Source: Salipaludibacillus neizhouensis
GTDB lineage: Bacteria; Bacillota; Bacilli; Bacillales; Salisediminibacteriaceae
Assembly: GCF_002886185.1 (NCBI RefSeq)
Contig: NZ_KZ614147.1
Coordinates: 965,187 to 1,029,186, forward strand
DNA length: 64,000 nt
Direction of reading: 5' to 3'
The translations under genes were made by a program, and so were the position numbers. This document shows, in pieces, positions 1-9,252 of the stretch. Position 1 is the stretch's first letter, and each line of letters opens with the position of its first letter. Under the pieces are notes generated by a model. It was not told the origin of the DNA and did not search any database. It worked only from the letters and a program-made list of their open reading frames with translations.

Positions 1-37
1 AACAATCATTATCTCATATAAGCTGTTAAAACGGCTT

Positions 38-53
38 TGTAAACGTTTTCCTA
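38..53 (+). promoter_or_regulatory. Possible CcpA cre box (weak)
   Basis: TTGTAAACGTTTTCCT resembles the catabolite-responsive element WTGNAARCGNWWWCAW, failing at the final CA. It lies upstream of the predicted promoter of the oligosaccharide importer. Catabolite repression is typical for such loci; the site is inferred from consensus only. Confidence 0.4.
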
Positions 54-86
54 ATATGAGTCTGTAGAGATGATTATATACGAAAC

Positions 87-132
87 TTGTGATAGCCCTG
101 TAAACTGAAAATATAATAACCACGTTGTTATT
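87..132 (+). promoter_or_regulatory. Promoter overlapped by an 18-bp LacI-type operator
   Basis: TATAAT at 112-117 is a good -10; TTGTGA at 87-92 could be a -35 with rather long spacing. Overlapping the -10 and start region is AATAACCACGTTGTTATT (115-132), an 18-bp palindrome with one mismatch and a central ACGT. The same palindrome occurs at 17186-17203 beside the LacI-family gene of this locus. A repressor bound here would block transcription of the importer operon. Confidence 0.65.
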
Positions 133-193
133 GTGAGTTGATTCAAATAAAAGGGGGATTGGAAATTAAGTTTAGTCGCATCATTTTCAAATT

Positions 194-207
194 TGTAACC
201 GTTATCA
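194..207 (+). promoter_or_regulatory. CcpA cre box
   Basis: TGTAACCGTTATCA matches the cre consensus TGWAANCGNTNWCA at every defined position. It lies downstream of the predicted promoter and about 85 bp before the importer start codon, the usual position for roadblock-type carbon catabolite repression in Bacillaceae. Confidence 0.6.
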
Positions 208-291
208 TTTATTTTTTACATGTATATGTAGAGGGGCATTTGCCAGAGAAAAACGAAATTCGCACCTATTAAAAGAAGGAGAGTGAATGGC

Positions 292-1854
292 ATGAAAAGA
301 ATCAAATTATCTAAAAGGTTGGCAGTAGTTGGAACAGTTACGTTGTCGTCGATGATTTTAGCTGCATGTGGTGGAAACAATGAGGGAAACACAGAGGCAA
401 ATGCAAATGCTGATGCTTCAAATAACAGTGAAGTAAGTACAGAGGAGTTGGATGATGAGCCGGTAACGATTGAAATGATGGCGAACTTGCACACTCCAGA
501 AACGCCTGGTGATTTCCTTAAAGATAAATTAGAAGAAAAGTATAATGTAGAGTTAGATATTCAATGGGTACCGGATGGTAACTATGAAGAGCGTTTAAAT
601 ACGGCTTTCGCTACCGACACATTACCAATGGTTGTACCGATGGGATTTGATATGTTTAATCAATTTAAAGATCCGATTCGGGCCGATCAGTTCTGGGAAA
701 TTGAACCTTATTTAGAGGAGTTCGAAAACCTTTCAAAACTAAACCCGGAAATACTTGATAACACACGTGTTGACGGCAAACTTTACTCGCTTTATCAAGG
801 GCGCCCGCTATCAAGACAAGGTGTCATTTATCGAAAAGACTGGGCGGATAATCTAGGAATTGAAGAACCAACAACTACAGAAGAATTCATGGAAATGGCT
901 CGAGCCTTCACAGAAGATGATCCGAATGGTTCAGGTTCTGATGACACAATAGGGCTGACAGATCGCAGTGATCTCGTCTACGGTGCTTTTAAAACGATGT
1001 CTTCTTGGTTTGGTACACCGAATAATTGGGGAGTAGTTGACGGAGAGGTTAAACCGGAATTTATGTTTGACGAGTATATCGAAACGATGGATTTTGTAAA
1101 AGAAATGCATTCTAATGGCTATATGAACCAGGATTTTCCGGTTACAAGTAAAGATGATCAGCAAGCGATGTTTAAAAACGGTGGTGCTGGTATTTATGTA
1201 GGCTCAATGGGTGACGTACTTAGTATTCATACTGATGCTACTGAATTAAACCCTGATGCTGAATATGGCGTATTCAATTATGTAGAAGGACCAGATGGGG
1301 AATATAATGTTTGGGCAATCCCTGGATTTGGAAGTGTCGTATTATTCCCTAAGTCTGCTTATGAAGATGAAAATGAACTGCGCAAAGTTCTTGCCTTTTA
1401 TGACAAGTTAATGACTCCTGAAGGTGCTAACCTTTTAGTATGGGGAGAAGAAGGTAGACACTATGAAATGGAAGGTGAAGGAGTTAACTGGATTGAGGAT
1501 AATCTGAATGAAGTCGACAATGATATACGCCCGTTTTTATCACTTGAAATTGGTGAGCCGGCAACAAGCGGACGTTATGAAATGGCTTCCACATACGACG
1601 TGAAAGCGGAAGCAGATAAGTTAACGATCGAAAATGAGGAATATCTTGTTCATGATCCGACAATTACACTTGATTCTGAAAGTCACATTACTTACGGTGA
1701 CCGTTTAGATCAAATGATGAATGATGCTACGCACCAATATATGCTCGGTCAAATTGACTTAGATGAATTCAACGCGACTGTAGAAGAATGGAAGAGTGAA
1801 GGTGGAGAAGCAATTATGGCTGAGTTTACAGAAAGCTATCAAGCGCAACAATAA
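292..1854 (+). CDS. Extracellular solute-binding lipoprotein of an oligosaccharide ABC importer (LplA/YtcQ-like)
   Basis: This is a binding protein of about 520 residues that should capture pectin or rhamnogalacturonan oligosaccharides at the membrane surface. The N-terminus is basic, followed by a hydrophobic stretch and the lipobox LAAC, then an acidic, Asn-rich linker. The length and the repeated aromatic/acidic segments fit the large LplA/YtcQ class of family-1 binding proteins. ATG 292 is preferred over GTG 283 because AAGGAGA (276-282) overlaps the GTG but sits 9 nt from the ATG. The two permeases at 3075 and 4085 are its partners and no ATPase gene is nearby. The substrate is inferred from the neighbours. 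Confidence 0.85.
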   Translation: MKRIKLSKRLAVVGTVTLSSMILAACGGNNEGNTEANANADASNNSEVSTEELDDEPVTIEMMANLHTPETPGDFLKDKLEEKYNVELDIQWVPDGNYEERLNTAFATDTLPMVVPMGFDMFNQFKDPIRADQFWEIEPYLEEFENLSKLNPEILDNTRVDGKLYSLYQGRPLSRQGVIYRKDWADNLGIEEPTTTEEFMEMARAFTEDDPNGSGSDDTIGLTDRSDLVYGAFKTMSSWFGTPNNWGVVDGEVKPEFMFDEYIETMDFVKEMHSNGYMNQDFPVTSKDDQQAMFKNGGAGIYVGSMGDVLSIHTDATELNPDAEYGVFNYVEGPDGEYNVWAIPGFGSVVLFPKSAYEDENELRKVLAFYDKLMTPEGANLLVWGEEGRHYEMEGEGVNWIEDNLNEVDNDIRPFLSLEIGEPATSGRYEMASTYDVKAEADKLTIENEEYLVHDPTITLDSESHITYGDRLDQMMNDATHQYMLGQIDLDEFNATVEEWKSEGGEAIMAEFTESYQAQQ

Positions 1855-1885
1855 TCATTTAGCTGATCTGTAAAATGTAAAATCA

Positions 1886-1932
1886 AGGAGGTCTCATCAT
1901 GGTATTAAAGACCATGGAGACCTCCATTTTTT
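1886..1932 (+). terminator. Rho-independent terminator or attenuator after the binding protein
   Basis: GGAGGTCTC pairs with GAGACCTCC around an inner ATGGT/ACCAT stem, followed by ATTTTTTT. It lies between the binding-protein and pectinesterase genes. Partial read-through would give the usual excess of binding protein over permeases. Confidence 0.8.
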
Positions 1933-1962
1933 TAATAAAAGACGGCTACGCCGTTTTTCTTA
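1933..1962 (+). repeat. Tail-only copy (A) of the ~130-bp structured repeat
   Basis: TAATAAAAGACGGC, then TAC, then GCCGTTTTTCTTA matches the 3' end of the structured repeat seen complete at 14041, 16030, 26865 and 52687. The GACGGC/GCCGTT hairpin followed by T's looks like a small terminator. It ends 2 nt before the AGGAGG of the pectinesterase gene. Confidence 0.6.
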
Positions 1963-1978
1963 TAGGAGGAATATGATT

Positions 1979-2866
1979 ATGATTCTTATCGTTAATCAAG
2001 AAAAGCAAGGGGAGGAAAATTGTTTTACATGTATTCAAGACGCTGTAAATTACTTGCGACCTCATGGATTGGAGGCAGTCACGATTAAAGTGGCGCCAGG
2101 AATCTATCGGGAACGAATCATGATACCGCCACATTTAACTGAGATAAACTTCATGGGATCTGGAGAAAACGAGACGATAATTGTGAATGGATTAGGGGCG
2201 AAAGATAAAGACACCCTAGGGAATCCACTAGGAACTTTCAAGACTGCTACGGTAGAAATATTCAGTGATGACATATCTTTTTCTAATTTGACGATAGAGA
2301 ATGATGTTGGCGTTGGGGAAAAGTATGGTCAAGCATTGGCAGTAGCGGCACACGGAGAAAGAATCGCATTTGAAAACGTGAGCCTTATAGGTTATCAGGA
2401 TACTTTTTATTCAAGCAAGGGAACGCAGCGTTTTTTACATTGTCGAATAGAAGGGGATGTTGATTTCATCTTTGGGGGAGGATCCGTGGTATTTGAAGAT
2501 TGTGTCATTCATTCAAGAAGAAATGGATACATTACTGCGGCTAGCACACCAAAAGATGCTCTGTCAGGATTTGTATTCTTGCGTTGTGAACTTACCGCTG
2601 ACAATGAAGCTGATAAAGTATACCTAGGAAGGCCATGGCGCCCATATGCACATACGGTGTTCTACGATTGTAAGTTGGGACGTCACATTTTAACAGCCGG
2701 CTGGGATAATTGGCGAAATGAGGCGAATGAACAAACGGCAAGATATACAGAAATACATTCCCATGGAGAAGGAGCTTCTGAAGAACGTGTCCCATGGTGT
2801 AATAATTGGTTTGAAAAAGACAGTCATTTGATTGAAGATTATTGTAACCGTTTACAAATCAAGTAA
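1979..2866 (+). CDS. Pectinesterase (CE8), apparently cytoplasmic
   Basis: This enzyme de-esterifies methyl-galacturonate residues of pectin fragments. Family signatures are clear: GYQDTFY (oxyanion and catalytic region), DFIFGGG with the nucleophilic Asp, and LGRPW with the conserved Arg, all on a right-handed beta-helix of about 295 residues. No signal peptide precedes the fold, which begins almost at once (ILIVNQEK), so it probably acts on imported methylated oligomers. AGGAGG at 1964-1969 sits 9 nt before ATG 1979 but only 3 nt before ATG 1973, favouring the later start. It lies between the binding protein and the permeases. Confidence 0.9.
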   Translation: MILIVNQEKQGEENCFTCIQDAVNYLRPHGLEAVTIKVAPGIYRERIMIPPHLTEINFMGSGENETIIVNGLGAKDKDTLGNPLGTFKTATVEIFSDDISFSNLTIENDVGVGEKYGQALAVAAHGERIAFENVSLIGYQDTFYSSKGTQRFLHCRIEGDVDFIFGGGSVVFEDCVIHSRRNGYITAASTPKDALSGFVFLRCELTADNEADKVYLGRPWRPYAHTVFYDCKLGRHILTAGWDNWRNEANEQTARYTEIHSHGEGASEERVPWCNNWFEKDSHLIEDYCNRLQIK

Positions 2867-3074
2867 TCATTATCTTAGTTCGCTTTAAAATAACCTGTTG
2901 TATCAACGGTTTTGATAATCAATATATCATAATGATTATAGATGTTACCTCTATTCTATTTTAATGTATGGAGTATAAGACAAGTTAGTTATTCCATTTT
3001 CAAGTCGTCAATTCAGTTGTTCGTTAGGTAAAAAAATTTTAGTTAACTTCTAAGGGAGAAAGGGTGATGAAAAA

Positions 3075-4058
3075 ATGAGTGGGCCAAATTTAAACTACAA
3101 TCAAAACACGGAACCAGTCTTCCTGTCAAAACAGGAAAAACGGCAAGTTAAAAAACAAGAAATGATAAAAAGCATCAAAAAGAACAAGTTGCTCTATTTA
3201 ATGCTCGTACCAGGATTAATTTACTTTTTCATCTATAAGTACATTCCGATGTATGGACTTATTATCGCATTTAAGGATTACAAACCATATTTGGGGATTT
3301 TAGCATCCGATTGGGTAGGATTAGAACACTTTATAAGGTTATTCCAAGGAACCGATTTTTGGATCATATTCCGAAATACGTTAACCTTATTCGGTTTACA
3401 GTTAGTCGTGTTTTTCCCGATACCAATTATCTTATCGCTGATGTTAAATGAAATAAGATCGAATTGGTACAAGAGAAGTGTTCAGACGTTAATTTATATT
3501 CCTCACTTTATGTCATGGGTTGTCATTGTATCGATTAGTTACGTCGTACTAACACTTGACGGGGGGATTGTAAACGGTTTATTAGAAATGATGGGCTTCG
3601 GTCCAATCAATTTCTTAATGAGTTCTGAGTGGTTCCATCCAATGTACATTATACAAGTTATTTGGCGAGAAGCAGGTTGGGGGACGATTATATTTTTGGC
3701 AGCTATCTCAGCTGTAAATATAGAATTATATGAAGCGGCACGGATGGACGGTGCAGGAAGACTCCGCCAAATGTGGCATATCACACTTCCATCGATCCGT
3801 AGTGTCATTGTCGTATTGTTAATCTTGAAAATAGGAGATGTTCTTGAGCTAGGTTTTGAACACGTTTACTTGTTATTAAATGGTTCTAACAGAGAGGTTG
3901 GAGAAATATTTGATACTTACGTGTATACGGCTGGGTTAAAGCAAGGGCAGTTCAGTTATGCGACAGCGGTTGGTTTCTTTAAAGGTATTGTAGGCTTAAT
4001 CTTAGTTATGTTAGCCAACAGGCTCGCTAAGAAATTCGGTGAAGAGGGCGTTTATTAA
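3075..4058 (+). CDS. ABC sugar importer permease 1 (LplB/YteP-like)
   Basis: This is a 327-residue inner-membrane permease with about six membrane segments after a charged cytoplasmic N-terminus (Lys-rich, residues 15-40). The EAA-type loop EAARMDGAGRLRQMWHITLP (near residues 220-240), which docks the ATPase, is present. Proteins of this type carry complex oligosaccharides with an LplA/YtcQ-like binding protein and normally share a general ATPase such as MsmX. Permease 2 follows after 26 nt in the same operon. About 200 bp of AT-rich DNA precede the gene with no obvious terminator. Confidence 0.9.
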   Translation: MSGPNLNYNQNTEPVFLSKQEKRQVKKQEMIKSIKKNKLLYLMLVPGLIYFFIYKYIPMYGLIIAFKDYKPYLGILASDWVGLEHFIRLFQGTDFWIIFRNTLTLFGLQLVVFFPIPIILSLMLNEIRSNWYKRSVQTLIYIPHFMSWVVIVSISYVVLTLDGGIVNGLLEMMGFGPINFLMSSEWFHPMYIIQVIWREAGWGTIIFLAAISAVNIELYEAARMDGAGRLRQMWHITLPSIRSVIVVLLILKIGDVLELGFEHVYLLLNGSNREVGEIFDTYVYTAGLKQGQFSYATAVGFFKGIVGLILVMLANRLAKKFGEEGVY

Positions 4059-4084
4059 AACGACAGAAGAAGGAGGAAATTACT

Positions 4085-4960
4085 ATGCTAGAAGATCGGT
4101 CAGTCAGTGGCAGACTCTTTAATGTTTTTAATATTACATTGTTAGGCATTATTGCACTATTAACAATATTGCCGTTCTTACATGTTGTTGCTGCGTCTTT
4201 TACAACGAGTGCAGAACTTGCGGCAAGACGATTTGTATTAATTCCAACAGTCTGGAGTTTAGATGCGTATCGATATATCTTTTCTACAGATACGATTATG
4301 AAGGCAATGGGAGTCTCGATTTTTGTCACCGTTGCAGGGACCTTGTGGAGTATGTTTATGACGACACTTATGGCCTATGGTTTATCAAGACGTGATTTAC
4401 TTGGACGAGGTAAAATTCAGTTTTTGATCATTTTCACAATGCTGTTTAACGGTGGGATGATTCCAACATTCCTCATTGTGCAGCAAACAGGCTTGATGAA
4501 CTCGTTAGCCGCATTAATTATTCCAGTTTCCATTAATGCATTTAACATGATCATTTTGAGAAGTTTCTTTCAAAATGTACCGACAAGTTTAGAGGAATCA
4601 GCAAAAATTGATGGCTGTAACGATTTTGGAATTTTATTCAGAATTGTATTACCGATATCAAAACCTGCGTTAGCAACGATATCACTTTTTTATGCAGTAA
4701 CGTATTGGAATACGTATATGCACGCGATTCTTTATATAAGCGATTCAGCTAAATGGCCGGTGCAAGTTCTCCTAAGACAGATTGTCGTACTGGCAAGTGG
4801 ATTGAACTATGACGGCGGGGAATATACCAATATACCACCACCGGAACAAACAGTCAAAATGGCCACGATTGTGGTTGCTACGATTCCAATTTTGATCGTC
4901 TATCCATTCTTACAGAAGTACTTTGCCAAAGGGGCTCTATTAGGGTCAGTAAAAGGATAA
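4085..4960 (+). CDS. ABC sugar importer permease 2 (YtcP-like)
   Basis: The second half of the importer channel, 291 residues with six hydrophobic segments. The EAA loop reads EESAKIDGCNDFGILFRIVLP, and the C-terminus ends GALLGSVKG, typical of this MalG-like subfamily. AGAAGGAGGA ends just before ATG 4085, spaced normally. With the binding protein at 292 and the permease at 3075 it makes a complete transporter lacking only an ATPase, which must be encoded elsewhere. Confidence 0.9.
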   Translation: MLEDRSVSGRLFNVFNITLLGIIALLTILPFLHVVAASFTTSAELAARRFVLIPTVWSLDAYRYIFSTDTIMKAMGVSIFVTVAGTLWSMFMTTLMAYGLSRRDLLGRGKIQFLIIFTMLFNGGMIPTFLIVQQTGLMNSLAALIIPVSINAFNMIILRSFFQNVPTSLEESAKIDGCNDFGILFRIVLPISKPALATISLFYAVTYWNTYMHAILYISDSAKWPVQVLLRQIVVLASGLNYDGGEYTNIPPPEQTVKMATIVVATIPILIVYPFLQKYFAKGALLGSVKG

Positions 4961-4980
4961 TATCTATATGAAGGTTATTT

Positions 4981-5090
4981 AGAAGAATTACCGCTCTCTT
5001 TCCGTGGGCGATCTGCGAGCCGCCTCGAGCAAACGAACGCTCGGGAGTCTCGCTTGGATCATTCTTCCACAGGAGTCTCACGGATTTGAA
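4981..5090 (-). repeat. GC-rich intergenic repeat, third family (copy 1)
   Basis: On the minus strand this reads through GCTCGAGG, CCACGGAAAGAGAGCGG and TAATTCTTC. The same blocks recur at 13948-13987 and 40970-41116. It is richer in GC than its surroundings and has no coding frame. Similar dispersed 'CCGCGGAAAGCGAG' repeats are known from Bacillaceae genomes. It separates the importer genes from the catabolic genes. Confidence 0.6.
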
Positions 5091-5139
5091 AACCTTAATA
5101 TTTTGAAGCGAAACAACCAGTAAAAAGGAGGTGGATACC

Positions 5140-6243
5140 GTGAGTGAAAAAGCACTTTTAGACGAATTGGAAAATCAGTTTGAAGGGTTTTATTCTTGGC
5201 TCTGGAACCAATACGACAAAGAAAGTGGAGGATTCTATTACGCAAAAAGCTCAAGACACACAGGCGGGTTTCCTCCCGATATAGAGTCAACCTCTCAGGC
5301 AATTAATATTATGGTAAGAAACGAATTTTTTTCAAAACTCCCTCAAGAAATGATTAAAAGTATTACCCGTTTCTACCAGGCAAAACAAGATCCAGAGAGC
5401 GGTTATTTTTATGATGAAAATCCATTGATGAAACAAGATGAAGTGATGGTTCACCGGGCATTAAGCTACGCGACGGGTGCTTTAAGAAGACTTGGTAGTC
5501 AGCCATTGTATCCTCTTCCCGTTGAAGCGAAGGCAGCTCCTGCGTACACGAAAAGCCCGGAATCTTACTTAGAAAAATGGAAAAGTATTGATTTATCCAA
5601 TAGCTGGAGAGGTTGTGATTTAATAGCGACTTCTTGCGTGTACATTTCTCTTATGGAAAAGAACAGCCGGCAGAAATTTCTAAGGGAAGCGGAAGCCTAT
5701 CTCGCTTCGATCCAAAATCAAAAGACCGGTTTTTGGGGCGAAGGAAGTTTATATGAACAATTGTCTGGAACTTTTAAGCTTCATACGTTTTATTCGCGTC
5801 ACCAAATCGAGATGCCAAACAAAGAGCTGATCTATCAAACTGTTCTCGAGACGCTTCGTCATGAGGAAGCATTTGATATGTGTTACAGCCGTAATCCACT
5901 AGATTTACTTCATTACATTCGTTTGCCTATTTCAAAAGAAGAGCGTCTTGAAATTGTTGAGATTACGGTTAACAACATCCGTCAATTTAAACGGGATGAT
6001 GGCGGTTTTTCAAGAGAAAGACATGCTTCCCCTCCGGCTCCAAATGTGGCTCAAGTCAAACCCGGACATGATTATCCAAATATGCCCCCAGCAGTGAATC
6101 TTGGCAGAGGATTGGTAGAAGGAGACATGAATGCCAGTACGCAAGCGACGCTTATTAGAATGCGGTGCCGTGAACTGCTTGGAGAAGACCCAACCGTTCC
6201 GGTTAAAGGGGCGGCTCAATTTTTCGGAGAAGGGACCATCTAA
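5140..6243 (+). CDS. Unrecognised protein of the pectin locus, probable alpha/alpha toroid
   Basis: I do not recognise a named family. The 367-residue protein has recurrent turn motifs at helix ends (GGFYYA, SGYFYDE, TGFWGEGS, GGFSRERH), including a QW-like QNQKTGFW, as in (alpha/alpha)6-toroid enzymes such as terpenoid-cyclase-like or GH88/105-like folds. A conserved-looking tail has HDYPNMPP and GDMNASTQAT. There is no signal peptide or membrane segment. GTG 5140 is preferred because AGGAGGT (5126-5132) overlaps the GTG at 5131. The stop overlaps the next start (TAATG), so it is translationally linked to the MFS carrier. A role as a hydrolase, lyase or epimerase on imported oligomers is inference. 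Confidence 0.75.
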   Translation: MSEKALLDELENQFEGFYSWLWNQYDKESGGFYYAKSSRHTGGFPPDIESTSQAINIMVRNEFFSKLPQEMIKSITRFYQAKQDPESGYFYDENPLMKQDEVMVHRALSYATGALRRLGSQPLYPLPVEAKAAPAYTKSPESYLEKWKSIDLSNSWRGCDLIATSCVYISLMEKNSRQKFLREAEAYLASIQNQKTGFWGEGSLYEQLSGTFKLHTFYSRHQIEMPNKELIYQTVLETLRHEEAFDMCYSRNPLDLLHYIRLPISKEERLEIVEITVNNIRQFKRDDGGFSRERHASPPAPNVAQVKPGHDYPNMPPAVNLGRGLVEGDMNASTQATLIRMRCRELLGEDPTVPVKGAAQFFGEGTI

Positions 6244-7472
6244 TGTCTTGGTTTTCTTTGCAGAAAGAAAAACGATTATCATCCCTGGCAGTCACAACGT
6301 TAATGAATCACACAATCTTTCATTTCGGGAATTCTCTGTCGCTCATTTTTCTTAATTTATATTTGTGGCGGTTGACAAATGATTTATGGATCAATGGTCT
6401 TTTTAACTTAATCGCAATTCTTACCCAAGCAATGATGACACTCTCAATCGGGAAGGTTGCGAAACAAAAGGATCGCTTGACGATATACCGATACGGGATC
6501 TTGCTAACGGCACTGTTTTATTTTGCGATACTACTGACACAAGAGCATATCGTTGAATTTTTCTATCTATTTGCGATTTTGCGGGGAATCGCGCAATCGT
6601 TATATTGGTTAGGGTATTTTACACTCATGTTTGAAGTTTCCAATGATTTGAACCGTCACCGGTATCTCGGGTGGAATCAAATCACCATGGGATCCGCTAA
6701 TTTAATTGGACCTGCAGCATCAGGTGCGATCATCAGTCAATTTGAAGGGCTAAGTGGTTATTTGATTGTGTTCGCAATGGCCTTCGTCATGTTCACGATC
6801 GCCACGTTTGGCAGCTTTAGGATGAAAAGAATGACGACGCATCACCGCGAATATTATATGAAGTATTTACCACTAATAATGAAAAGAGCACCTGGTTTTA
6901 AACGGGCGTTAATCGGTTGGTTTATCATCGGATTTCCACAAGGGATTTTAATGTATGTCCCTCCGATTTTGCTGTACACGATTTTACTCGAAGAAAGCAC
7001 GGTTGGTTATTTAAATGTGCTGTTCTTATTCATCTCAATCTTAGCGAGTTACGTCATATCTCGGATTGCTGATGTTAGTAAAACACGTAGTTATTTAACA
7101 GTGGCAGCAATTGGATTTATCGTGTCTGTACTCGTGTTGTTTATTGATATCACGATTTGGACCTTTATCGTGTTTATGGCGGTAAGCGCGATTTTTAAAC
7201 CGATACAGGCAAATGCCTATGCTGCTCATTATTTTCAATGGCTAGGAGTGATCCCACTGAAAGATCATTTCCGGGTGGAAAGTGTCGTACTTAGAGAAAC
7301 GATTACAAACGCGGGACGTGGTTTCGGAATTATTGTGTTTATGGTATTTGCACAAGAACTTAACACAGACACCATTCCGTGGGTACTGGCAGCCGTCTTA
7401 GGCATGCAATTATTTGTACCACGGCTAATTGAAGAAACACCAACACTTATTTCAAGGAGGAATGAACAATGA
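6243..7472 (+). CDS. MFS transporter of the pectin locus
   Basis: A 409-residue polytopic membrane protein with about 12 hydrophobic segments and a basic central loop (FRMKRMTTHHREYYMKY) between two halves, as in the major facilitator superfamily. It starts within the stop codon of the preceding gene and its own stop overlaps the cupin start, so all three are translationally coupled. It may carry galacturonides, unsaturated uronates or rhamnose, or export a by-product. The cargo cannot be told from sequence alone. Confidence 0.85.
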   Translation: MSWFSLQKEKRLSSLAVTTLMNHTIFHFGNSLSLIFLNLYLWRLTNDLWINGLFNLIAILTQAMMTLSIGKVAKQKDRLTIYRYGILLTALFYFAILLTQEHIVEFFYLFAILRGIAQSLYWLGYFTLMFEVSNDLNRHRYLGWNQITMGSANLIGPAASGAIISQFEGLSGYLIVFAMAFVMFTIATFGSFRMKRMTTHHREYYMKYLPLIMKRAPGFKRALIGWFIIGFPQGILMYVPPILLYTILLEESTVGYLNVLFLFISILASYVISRIADVSKTRSYLTVAAIGFIVSVLVLFIDITIWTFIVFMAVSAIFKPIQANAYAAHYFQWLGVIPLKDHFRVESVVLRETITNAGRGFGIIVFMVFAQELNTDTIPWVLAAVLGMQLFVPRLIEETPTLISRRNEQ

Positions 7473-7792
7473 GCGAACTAGATACGTGGGAACAAGTGAA
7501 TGAAAAGGTAATGCGGAAAATACACGAGCCTGGAGAGGCATTGATGGCGATGGAGGTAAGATTTGCTCAAGGTGGTGTAGGAGCGGAGCACTCACATCCG
7601 CATGAACAGTTGACGTATTGTTTAGAAGGTAAGCTCGAATTTACATTGAATGGTGAAAAACGGGTGATTTCAGCTGGAGAGTCCCTTGTCATTCCAGGCG
7701 GCACGGTGCATGATGCTCTTGCTCTGGAGAAAAGTCGCTTATTGGATATCTTCACTCCTCTTCGCGAAGATCTGTTGAATAAAAATGACTGA
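7469..7792 (+). CDS. kdgF: Cupin, KdgF-like pectin-degradation protein
   Basis: A 107-residue single-domain cupin. Motif 1 is HSHPHEQLTYCLEGKLEF, giving metal ligands His, His, Gln; motif 2 is PGGTVHDALALE with the third His; then DIFTPLREDLL near the C-terminus. KdgF proteins convert unsaturated galacturonate monomers, freed by lyases or GH105/GH88 enzymes, into the linear ketouronate entering the KDG pathway, and share this ending. ATGA overlaps the stop of the MFS gene and its own end overlaps the GH43 start by 8 nt. Other small sugar-isomerase cupins remain possible. Confidence 0.7.
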   Translation: MSELDTWEQVNEKVMRKIHEPGEALMAMEVRFAQGGVGAEHSHPHEQLTYCLEGKLEFTLNGEKRVISAGESLVIPGGTVHDALALEKSRLLDIFTPLREDLLNKND

Positions 7793-9230
7793 TTATTATC
7801 AAAAAACAGTCAATGACGAGGCACTTCCAATTGTACGTGGCAATTACGCGGATCCATCGATTGTAAAAGTCGGCAACGATTATTATATGACCCACAGCTC
7901 TTATGAATATATGCCAGGCTTAATCATTTGGCACTCGACAGACCTGATTCACTGGGAAGCGGTTGGGGCAGCATTAAAGGAATTTAACGGCATTGTCTGG
8001 GCCCCGGAACTTGTTTATGAGCAGGGGGAGTTTGTCATCTATTTTCCGGCAAACCGAATGAATTGGGTCACAAAAACAAAAGACCCAAGAGGAGATTGGA
8101 GTCGACCGATTCCTTTAGAAGTCAACGTGATTGATCCGGGACATATTACGGATGATCACGGAACACGGTATTTACATCTGGCAGGTGGTCATGTTGTCGA
8201 ACTATCAGATGACGGTTTAAAAGTAGAGGGCGAACTAAAAAAGGTTTATGAGCACTGGATATACCCGAGCGACTGGATTGTAGAAGGTTGTAGCCCTGAA
8301 GGACCGAAGTTAGTAAAGAAAGCTGATTACTATTACTATACGATTGCCCTCGGAGGAACATCTGGTCCACCAACGAGCCATATGATTGTTAGTTCCAGGT
8401 CAAAGACTCCGACAGGACCTTGGGAACATTCGCCGGAAAACCCGATTATCAGGACGAAATCAAAGGATGAAAAATGGTGGTCGAAAGGCCATGGAACGAT
8501 ATTTGAAGGACCTGATGAGCAGTGGTACATCGTTTACCATGCGTATGAAGAAAATCTCCATACGATTGGAAGGCAGACATTAATTTCTCCGATTACATGG
8601 ACCGAAGATGGCTGGTATCGGGTTGATGTGGCGAATAATGAGTGGAAAGCGCTGGATGCCCCTGCGGAAAGTGTAGAAGAGAGTGCAGATCGTTTCAGGG
8701 AAGGATCTCTCTCCCTTTACTGGCAGTGGAAAAGGACCGTTCCTCTATTTCGTTATTGGTATGAACAGTCTGGACCGTTGAAAATTCTCGGTACGGCGGA
8801 TAGTGGTGATTATTCCCCGATGCTCTATATGGCAAGACATCGTTATTACACCTTTGAAATAGAAGCTAGTGTAACCGGTGATGCTGAATTACAGTTACTC
8901 GTTTTCTATGACCAGGACCATTATGTCGGAATTGGCTTCAGTCAAGACGGTATCCGAGTTTTAAGGCCTTACAAGCAAGTCGGGAAAAAGCCGGTTACTG
9001 TGAAAAATAAGATACGCTTAAAAATCATAAATCATGATCATATCGTCCGTTTTCAGTACCGCGATTCAGAAGAAGCGGAATGGCAGAACTATGATAAAGT
9101 TCTCGACACATCCGGATTAAACCACAATACATTAGGTGGCTTTTTAAGCTTGAGACCTGGCATTGAGGTGACAGGCAAAGGAAGTGCAAAGCTTTATTCC
9201 TACCACTATCAAGGGAAAAGTGACGTATAG
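7785..9230 (+). CDS. GH43 glycoside hydrolase (first of three)
   Basis: This 481-residue protein combines an N-terminal five-bladed beta-propeller (about residues 15-290) with a C-terminal beta-sandwich like those of GH43 enzymes. The three acidic residues are visible: base Asp23 (NYADPS), modulator Asp117 (VIDPGH) and acid Glu172 (SPEGP). The KGHGTIFEGP segment supplies the usual metal-site His. GH43 enzymes trim arabinose, xylose or galactose from pectin side chains. There is no signal peptide, so it should act on imported oligomers. The exact sugar is not predictable here. Confidence 0.85.
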   Translation: MTDYYQKTVNDEALPIVRGNYADPSIVKVGNDYYMTHSSYEYMPGLIIWHSTDLIHWEAVGAALKEFNGIVWAPELVYEQGEFVIYFPANRMNWVTKTKDPRGDWSRPIPLEVNVIDPGHITDDHGTRYLHLAGGHVVELSDDGLKVEGELKKVYEHWIYPSDWIVEGCSPEGPKLVKKADYYYYTIALGGTSGPPTSHMIVSSRSKTPTGPWEHSPENPIIRTKSKDEKWWSKGHGTIFEGPDEQWYIVYHAYEENLHTIGRQTLISPITWTEDGWYRVDVANNEWKALDAPAESVEESADRFREGSLSLYWQWKRTVPLFRYWYEQSGPLKILGTADSGDYSPMLYMARHRYYTFEIEASVTGDAELQLLVFYDQDHYVGIGFSQDGIRVLRPYKQVGKKPVTVKNKIRLKIINHDHIVRFQYRDSEEAEWQNYDKVLDTSGLNHNTLGGFLSLRPGIEVTGKGSAKLYSYHYQGKSDV

Positions 9231-9252
9231 AAGAAGATTTGGAGGTTAAATG

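Noticed and set aside
2893-2935. TATCAACGGTTTTGATA as a third operator of the LacI regulator
   Set aside because: Palindromic in its arms but lacks the AACNACGTTGTT core of the two good sites.
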